DNA of 64,000 nt, from NCBI GenBank assembly GCA_017453065.1, contig JAFTKW010000004.1, positions 1 to 64,000 of the forward strand, written 5' to 3'. Numbering within the stretch: the stretch's first letter is position 1; each line of letters begins with the position of its first letter. This stretch comes from Lachnospiraceae bacterium. GTDB taxonomy: Bacteria > Bacillota > Clostridia > Lachnospirales > Lachnospiraceae. The notes beneath the pieces are model-generated. The model searched no databases. It was given only the letters and a program-made list of their open reading frames with translations, and had not been told where the DNA came from. Both the position numbers and the translations under genes were made by a program. Positions 58,537-64,000 of the stretch are shown here, in pieces.

Positions 58537-59991
58537 ATGAAAAGAAGAATCGTGGCAATACTGCTGATGATGGTTATGCTCTTTACAATGCTGACCGGTT
58601 GTGGCAGTACTCCTAGCAACGACAAAGAAACAGTTGAAGGTGGGGAGACAACTGTTACAGCTACCGGCAACTTTACCGTTCCAGAGGGCGGTTATGACGG
58701 AAGCGAAGTTACCATTGTTTTCTACAATACAATGGGAGCAAATTTAAGCGCAGTATTGGAGACATACATTGTTGAGTTCAACAAATTGTATCCAAACATT
58801 ACAGTAGTTAGCACAAATGTAGGTAACTACGATGACTGTAGAGACCAGATTTCTACAGAAATCACTGTAGGCAACCAGCCAAACTTGGCTTACTGCTATC
58901 CTGACCATGTAGCACTGTACAATCTGGCACAGGCAGTTACAACATTGGATTCCCTGATTGCAAGCCAGGAAACAGTCACACTAGCTGATGGCACAACAGA
59001 GATTTTAGGTCTTACAGATGAACAGAAGGCAGACTTCATTGAAGGTTATTACAACGAAGGTAAATCCTATGGCGATGGCTTGATGTACACAATGCCATTC
59101 TCTAAATCCACAGAAGTTATGTACTACAACAAAGACTTCTTTGAGGCAAATGGTCTTTCTGTTCCAACAACTTGGGATGAGTTAGAAGCTGTATGCGCAA
59201 AGATTAAGGAAATCGATCCTGACTCTATTCCTTTGGGATATGACTCTGAAAGTAACTGGTTCATCACAATGTGTGAACAGTATGGCTATCCATACACAAC
59301 AGCAGAAGGTGATGACAACTTCTTGTTTGACAACGAGCAGAACCATGCATTCGTGAAGAAATTCAATGAATGGTATAACAAAGGATATTTGACAACACAG
59401 ACCCTGTACGGAGCATATACTTCTGGTTTGTTCACATCTACAAACGAAGTTAAGAGTTACATCTCTATTGGATCTTCTGCAGGTGCAACATATCAGCGTC
59501 CAGCAGCCAATGCAGATGGCACATATCCTTTCGAAGTAGGTATTGCTACAATTCCACAGGTAGATGCATCCAAGGCAAAGGTTATCTCTCAGGGCCCTAG
59601 CGTTTGTATCTTCCAGAAAGAGAATCCTCAGGAAGTAATCGCTTCCTGGTTGTTCCTTAAATACCTTACAACAAACGTAAACTTCCAGGCTGAATTCGGA
59701 ATGGCTTCTGGTTATGTTCCAGTACTTAAGTCTGTTGGTGATCATCCAATCTATTCTGAGTTCATTTCAAAAGCTGATGGTGGAAACAACATTACTGCTT
59801 TGTCTGCACAGGTTTGCTTGGCTCAGAAGGATGCATATTATACATCCCCAGCATTCAACGGTTCTTCCGAGGCTCGTACTCAGGTTGGTGCATTGATGGC
59901 TAAGTGTCTTGCTTTCACTTCAGGTGATATTGACGCTCAGATTGCTGATGCGTTTGCAGATGCAGTTGCAGAGTGTGAATACTCTAGGTAA
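58537..59991 (+). CDS. ABC extracellular solute-binding lipoprotein
   Basis: A 484-residue lipoprotein with signal peptide and lipobox MLTGCG. It has the family-1 solute-binding layout: VTIVFYNTMGANLSAVLETY, an inner DQISTEITVGNQPNLAYCYP, MPFSKSTEVMYYNKDFFEAN, and the helical end. The substrate is unknown. It is coupled to two unusual lipoproteins next door, a SNase-like one and an OB-fold one. AGAAAGGAAAC precedes ATG 58537. Confidence 0.92.
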   Translation: MKRRIVAILLMMVMLFTMLTGCGSTPSNDKETVEGGETTVTATGNFTVPEGGYDGSEVTIVFYNTMGANLSAVLETYIVEFNKLYPNITVVSTNVGNYDDCRDQISTEITVGNQPNLAYCYPDHVALYNLAQAVTTLDSLIASQETVTLADGTTEILGLTDEQKADFIEGYYNEGKSYGDGLMYTMPFSKSTEVMYYNKDFFEANGLSVPTTWDELEAVCAKIKEIDPDSIPLGYDSESNWFITMCEQYGYPYTTAEGDDNFLFDNEQNHAFVKKFNEWYNKGYLTTQTLYGAYTSGLFTSTNEVKSYISIGSSAGATYQRPAANADGTYPFEVGIATIPQVDASKAKVISQGPSVCIFQKENPQEVIASWLFLKYLTTNVNFQAEFGMASGYVPVLKSVGDHPIYSEFISKADGGNNITALSAQVCLAQKDAYYTSPAFNGSSEARTQVGALMAKCLAFTSGDIDAQIADAFADAVAECEYSR

Positions 59992-59996
59992 TTTTG

Positions 59997-61358
59997 ATGA
60001 AACAATTTAGAATTCTTCTTATTTATTTGATTTTGGGATGCTTTTTAATTACGGGCTGTGGGAAGCAAGATCTTCCCGCAGAATCCGAAACTGAGATAGG
60101 ATCAGTAGAGCCTTCCGAAGAGGTTGAAATAGAAATCGTAGACCACGCAGGTTCAGTGAAACTGAATATGAATTCATCTACGATAAAGCAGGAGGTTACC
60201 GTCAAAACTTTTGTAGATGGTGACACTACTCACTTTAATGTTCCAGAGTCAATCATGCCGGACGGGATATTTAAAGCCAGATATCTGGCAATTAATACAC
60301 CTGAATCTACAGGAAAAATCGAGGAATATGGTAAAGCGGCATCGAATTTCACCAAAGAGAAATTGTCCGCTGCCACATCTATTATTATAGAATCTGAGAC
60401 AGACTCCTGGGATCCAGATTCTACGGGCGGCAGATACCTTGTCTGGGTATGGTATAAAACAGAAGGTATGAAAGAGTACCGCAATTTAAATATTGAGATT
60501 TTGCAGAACGGTTTGGCCCTTGCCAATAGTGCTGGAAGAAACCAATATGGCGATACCTGTCTGGCTGCTATTGCGCAGGCAAAATACCAGAAGTTAAATA
60601 TGTATTCAGGCCAGAAGGACCCAGACTTCTATTACGGAGAAGCAGTGGAATTGACACTGAAGGAACTGCGTGCGAATATTGAGAACTACAAGGATATTAA
60701 AGTAGCGTTCTCAGGTATTATTTCAGCAAATAGCGGTACCCAAGGTATATATGTGGAAGACTATGATCCAGAAACAGATATGTACTATGGAATGTATATA
60801 TATTATGGACATAATCTTTCGGGTACTGGGTTAGATATATTGTCTGTTGGCAATGAAGTGAGAATTGTGGGATCTGTTCAGTATTATGAGGGCGGTGACA
60901 GCTGGCAAGTGTCAGATTTAACCTACCGAATGATGAAGCCTGACGATCCAAACAACATTCAGAAACTTAGTGAGGGACACAGCGCTTCTTTCAAATTGAC
61001 AGAGGCGGATACCTTCGTAAATGAAGAAGTGACAGTCCAGCTTGAAGAAAAGGCAGTTACACTTCCTTACGCTCAAATGGCACTTGGCACTTCCGTAGAA
61101 ATGAAAGGATTAAAGGTTGTAGAAGTTTATACCACAGACAACCCAGATTCCTCTTCTGACGGAGCTATGACCCTTACCTGTGAATGTGACGGCGTGACTG
61201 TGACTGTGCGTACCATCGTCCTTTTGGATGAAGATGGAAATCGCATCACAGCAGATGCTTATGAAGGAAAGACTATTGATGTGAAAGGTATCGTTGATTC
61301 TTTCGACGGGGAGTACCAAATCAAAGTCTTTAGTGCAAAAAATATATTGATTAATTAA
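59997..61358 (+). CDS. Thermonuclease-like (SNase) lipoprotein with OB-fold domain
   Basis: A 453-residue lipoprotein (lipobox LITGCG). The SNase domain covers about residues 65-205: KTFVDGDTTHFN, ARYLAINTPES (Arg and Glu of the active site; the family's Asp of DTPE is Asn here), EEYGKAASNF and GGRYLVWVWY (second Arg). Residues 215-310 form an OB-like domain (KDIKVAFSGIISANSGTQGI, VGNEVRIVGSVQYYEGGD). It is probably a surface nuclease, and its place in the ABC operon suggests feeding on nucleic acid. ATG 59997 is preferred to TTG 59994. Confidence 0.82.
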   Translation: MKQFRILLIYLILGCFLITGCGKQDLPAESETEIGSVEPSEEVEIEIVDHAGSVKLNMNSSTIKQEVTVKTFVDGDTTHFNVPESIMPDGIFKARYLAINTPESTGKIEEYGKAASNFTKEKLSAATSIIIESETDSWDPDSTGGRYLVWVWYKTEGMKEYRNLNIEILQNGLALANSAGRNQYGDTCLAAIAQAKYQKLNMYSGQKDPDFYYGEAVELTLKELRANIENYKDIKVAFSGIISANSGTQGIYVEDYDPETDMYYGMYIYYGHNLSGTGLDILSVGNEVRIVGSVQYYEGGDSWQVSDLTYRMMKPDDPNNIQKLSEGHSASFKLTEADTFVNEEVTVQLEEKAVTLPYAQMALGTSVEMKGLKVVEVYTTDNPDSSSDGAMTLTCECDGVTVTVRTIVLLDEDGNRITADAYEGKTIDVKGIVDSFDGEYQIKVFSAKNILIN

Positions 61359-61375
61359 TCGAGAAGGAGCTAACC

Positions 61376-62728
61376 ATGAAGAAAATGTCTATCTGGGCAC
61401 TGCTGTTGGCAATGAGTATTTCAATGCTTACAGGCTGCTCCAATGAAGAAACAAAAGAACCTGCTACCGAATCAACACCATCATCTGTTGTTGAGAGTGT
61501 AGAGGAAGAATCTGGCCTTGACGATGCGGTTGCATATGTTAAGACTATTTACAAAAAAGAAGATGGCAAAACTACAGCAAAGGATTATCAGAGAGTTGGT
61601 TCTGTTCCAGTTGGTGCAAAAACATTTGAAATCACTTGGACAGTAGATGTTGCTGAGGATATCGTTTCCGTTGTTCGTGGAGAAGACGGAATGGTTACAA
61701 TTGATGTAAATGAAGAAAATCCAGAAGAAGTTGCATATGTTCTTACAGCTTCCTTGACAGACGGTACTGATACTGAGACACTTACTTGGAACCATGTGCT
61801 TCCAGCGGGTAAGAAATTGGATAGTTTGACTTATGCAGAAATCGTTGCTTTGGCTTACGCTGTAGCAGATGGCGATGTTACAGAAGATACATATCGTTTA
61901 TTCGGTACTGTTACAAGCATTGATACTGCATGGAGTGATGAGTACAAGAATATCACAGTTACTATCGCTGTTGCGGGTTGTGAAGAACAGCCTATTATGT
62001 GCTACCGTCTTTCCGGCGAAGGCGCACAGGACCTTAAGGTTGGCGATGCTATCACTGTAGAAGGTCAGTTTACAAACTACAAAGGAACTATCGAATTTAA
62101 CAAAGGTTGTGTACTCGTTGGTTATGGCGAATTCGTTGACCAGAGCGCTCTCTTAGAAGCTGCATTTGCTTTGGGCGAGGGAGATTCCATGGATGAAGTT
62201 TCCATTTTGACAGGTGTTATTTCTGAGATTCCTACAGCATGGAGTGATGAGTATCAGAACATCACTGTAAATTTGGACTTCGATGGAAAGACACTTCAGT
62301 GCTATCGTCTCTCTGGCGAAGGTGCAAAGGATTTGGTAGTAGGCCAGACAATCACTGTTGTTGGTACTATCAAAAACTACAAGGGTCTTATCGAGTTTGA
62401 CAAAGGATGTAAACTGGTTCCTAACGATGCATATCATTCTGTAAAGAACGCTATTGGCGCTTATAAGTTGCAGGATGGCGAAGCACAGGAAGTTGCTAAG
62501 ACTATTACAGGTACAATTTCTACCATCGATACAGCATGGAGCGATGAGTATCAGAACATCACTGTTACTATCGTTGTTGCTGGCTTAGAAGATTACCCAA
62601 TCATGTGCTACCGTCTCTCTGGCGAAGGCGCAAAGGATTTGGCAGTAGGTGATGTGATCACTGTTACTGGTATCATTAAAAACTACAAAGGTACAATCGA
62701 ATTTGATAAAGGATGTACACTTAACTAG
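61376..62728 (+). CDS. Lipoprotein with three OB-fold-like repeats
   Basis: A 450-residue lipoprotein (lipobox MLTGCS). Three repeats of about 65-70 residues start near 172, 277 and 377: each has a G-T/V-x-S/I-x-I start, then TAWSDEYQNITV, CYRLSGEGAKDL, VGDxITVxG, IKNYKGxIEFDKGC. These are OB-type (YhcR/BOF-like) folds. The first part has a domain like DxKTxxKDY. OB domains of this type bind nucleic acid or sugar. It is the last gene of the ABC operon. Confidence 0.8.
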   Translation: MKKMSIWALLLAMSISMLTGCSNEETKEPATESTPSSVVESVEEESGLDDAVAYVKTIYKKEDGKTTAKDYQRVGSVPVGAKTFEITWTVDVAEDIVSVVRGEDGMVTIDVNEENPEEVAYVLTASLTDGTDTETLTWNHVLPAGKKLDSLTYAEIVALAYAVADGDVTEDTYRLFGTVTSIDTAWSDEYKNITVTIAVAGCEEQPIMCYRLSGEGAQDLKVGDAITVEGQFTNYKGTIEFNKGCVLVGYGEFVDQSALLEAAFALGEGDSMDEVSILTGVISEIPTAWSDEYQNITVNLDFDGKTLQCYRLSGEGAKDLVVGQTITVVGTIKNYKGLIEFDKGCKLVPNDAYHSVKNAIGAYKLQDGEAQEVAKTITGTISTIDTAWSDEYQNITVTIVVAGLEDYPIMCYRLSGEGAKDLAVGDVITVTGIIKNYKGTIEFDKGCTLN

Positions 62729-62753
62729 TTCTTTAGGAACTTAATAAGTAAAT

Positions 62754-62786
62754 AAAAGACCGTATCGTAAGATACGGTCTTTTTTG
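62754..62786. terminator. Bidirectional terminator between OB lipoprotein and surE
   Basis: AAAAGACCGTATC (62754-62766), GTAA loop and GATACGGTCTTTT (62771-62783), a perfect 13-bp stem followed by T on the forward strand and A-rich on the other side. Confidence 0.9.
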
Positions 62787-62830
62787 ATGCGTATTAGTTG
62801 GCATATTGCCGAAATTAATTTTTTTTGAAA

Positions 62831-63553
62831 TTATTTATTGAGTGCAGAAAGTTCTTCGTACACATCGATGCAAGTCTTGTTGGTAGTCAATGGAGAGATG
62901 GAAATATATCCATGGAAGGTTGCATCTGTGTCCAAGGTATCATCATTTCTATCTGTCCAGATAGAATAACCGTGTGGACGGTACATATTATCACCAATTG
63001 GAATGAAATCATCCGTGTAATATGGACCTCCCTGCCTTGTAATCTTTATTCCTTTTGGAGAAGCGGGAATGTTGATGTTGTAGATATCGTTCTTTTCTAA
63101 CAATTGATGCTTGAAAACATATTCAAAAATGTAATCTAACTGTCTTGTGGCAAAGTCATAGGCCTCTGGTGGAGTAGACAAAGAGATGGCTTTAAGGCCT
63201 AGGTTAACAGCCTCTAAGGCTGCCCCGACAGTGCCTGAGTACATCATATCTACGCCCACATTTAATCCTTTATTGACACCAGAAATAACAAGATCGAATT
63301 CCATTTTAAGCCCCAGGACAGCAAAGCGAACGCAATCTGCTGGAGTAGAGTCTACAGCCCAAACCTTGATGCCAGGTTCTAACTCTATTTCTTTGGCTTC
63401 AAAAGGCTTGTGTATTTCAATGCCATGGCTTTTGCCACTTTGTTCAAACTTTGGAACTGCAGTTGTGACAGTGCCTAATTTATTACACCATTTAATCAAT
63501 GGTAGAAGTTGAGAGGCATTCATGCCATCATCATTTACAATCAATATTCTCAT
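62831..63553 (-). CDS. surE: 5'/3'-nucleotidase SurE
   Basis: A 240-residue phosphatase that removes phosphate from nucleoside monophosphates and short polyphosphates. It starts MRILIVNDDGMNASQLLPL (metal-binding DD), with QSGKSHGIEIHKP, DSTPADCVRFAV and LVISGVNKGLNVGVDMMYSGTVGAALEA. ATG 63553 gives the family start; ATG 63565, 12 bp upstream, directly touches the GAGGA binding site. The gene overlaps or touches the preceding nanoRNase gene and is probably coexpressed with it. Confidence 0.92.
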   Translation of the reverse strand: MRILIVNDDGMNASQLLPLIKWCNKLGTVTTAVPKFEQSGKSHGIEIHKPFEAKEIELEPGIKVWAVDSTPADCVRFAVLGLKMEFDLVISGVNKGLNVGVDMMYSGTVGAALEAVNLGLKAISLSTPPEAYDFATRQLDYIFEYVFKHQLLEKNDIYNINIPASPKGIKITRQGGPYYTDDFIPIGDNMYRPHGYSIWTDRNDDTLDTDATFHGYISISPLTTNKTCIDVYEELSALNK

Positions 63554-63555
63554 AT

Positions 63556-64000
63556 TTATAGCCATTCCTCATGAGTTTCTTTATATTCTTTTATTAAGGT
63601 GTCTGCATCATGAAGCAGTGCATCTACTTCCTCTCTGCTATATACAGTGGCGCCACTGGCACAAGCGTGTCCGCCGCCATTATATTTTTCTGCAATAGAA
63701 TTGATATGTACAAAGCGAGAACGAAGACGTACACGAATGCTCCCTTTTTCGTCACCGGTTTCGATGAAGGCTAGCCAACTGATGCAACCACGGATGGAAT
63801 CCAAATTTCCTATGCAAGCACTGGCTTGCTCCAAGGAAAGGTTGAATTCTTCTTGCATTGCTCTGTCTATGTAAATATAGGCAACGCCATTAGGAGTGAT
63901 TTGCATACGCTGGTAAATGTGCGCTTTGAATTTCAGATATTCGTAAGCCTCTAAATATAAACGGGCATATAAGATATCTGTATCTACACCTATATCCAGT
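63556..64000 (-). CDS. DHH/DHHA1 phosphoesterase, NrnA-like (partial)
   Basis: The C-terminal part of a bifunctional oligoribonuclease/PAP phosphatase. The DHHA1 motif NGGGHACASGATVYS lies in EKYNGGGH, with LRSRFVHINSIAEKY before it. The frame continues without a start to the window edge (LDIGVDTDILYARLYLEAYE), so the N-terminal DHH domain is outside. The stop lies 2 bp before the surE start. It degrades nano-RNA and 3'-phosphoadenosine phosphate. Confidence 0.88.
   Translation of the reverse strand, partial: LDIGVDTDILYARLYLEAYEYLKFKAHIYQRMQITPNGVAYIYIDRAMQEEFNLSLEQASACIGNLDSIRGCISWLAFIETGDEKGSIRVRLRSRFVHINSIAEKYNGGGHACASGATVYSREEVDALLHDADTLIKEYKETHEEWL

Overview
The window looks like a low-GC, spore-forming member of the Clostridia, most likely Lachnospiraceae. 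The grounds are purine-rich ribosome binding sites, a clostridial-type SpoIIID, Tn4451/TndX-like and Tn916-like recombinases, and the protein families present. No rRNA, tRNA or CRISPR array was found. Calls rest on reading the sequence and on remembered family motifs; no database search was run.

Layout. (1) 28-12596: spoIIID, the mother-cell sporulation regulator gene, is split in two. Its N-terminal 38 codons lie at 28-141 and its C-terminal 44 codons at 12462-12596. Between them is a 12.3-kb element ending in a large serine recombinase. Joining the copies of TACAT at 137 and 12457 restores an 82-codon spoIIID in frame. This is the arrangement of the sigK 'skin' element, but with accessory and defence cargo: AraC/GyrI regulator, pyroglutamyl-peptidase-like and ASCH-like proteins, two GNATs, SGNH hydrolase, FRG protein, an AbiL-type ATPase/RloB pair, and an AbiTii protein with a tiny membrane partner. 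(2) 12.6-17.7 kb: chromosomal genes for a GH42 beta-galactosidase, an aromatic-acid-exporter-like protein and a guaA with an eroded glutaminase domain. (3) 17657-51837: a 34.2-kb integrative mobilizable element in the 3' end of guaA, flanked by an exact 12-bp repeat. It has a tyrosine integrase, XRE repressor with operators, excisionase-like protein, ParM/ParR-like pair, repeat cluster and oriT-like hairpins, and MobC/relaxase, but no type IV secretion genes. (4) 51.8-64 kb: chromosome again, with an orphan HicB, a GNAT behind an attenuator, a sugar isomerase, an RDD protein, a CUT1 ABC importer operon with a nuclease lipoprotein and an OB-fold lipoprotein, surE, and a partial nrnA-like gene.

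The guaA element carries a large conflict locus. Four transcription units (vWA/MazF/GNAT; HTH protein; small protein/caspase; XRE/giant helicase/Ser-Thr kinase/membrane proteins/coiled coil/FHA/radical SAM/ClpB-like AAA/PP2C/DUF4236/secreted nuclease) each have the same 19-bp site, TGTCGC-N7-GCGACC, placed 18-20 bp before a -10 box, where a -35 would be. This suggests one activator-controlled regulon built around kinase, phosphatase and FHA signalling, with a caspase, a MazF-like toxin and nucleases as possible effectors. Shedu-like and YhcG-like nucleases, a degenerate integrase and a SEC-C protein follow.

The two most important observations are the skin-like, defence-loaded element in spoIIID and the shared-operator phospho-signalling/caspase regulon.
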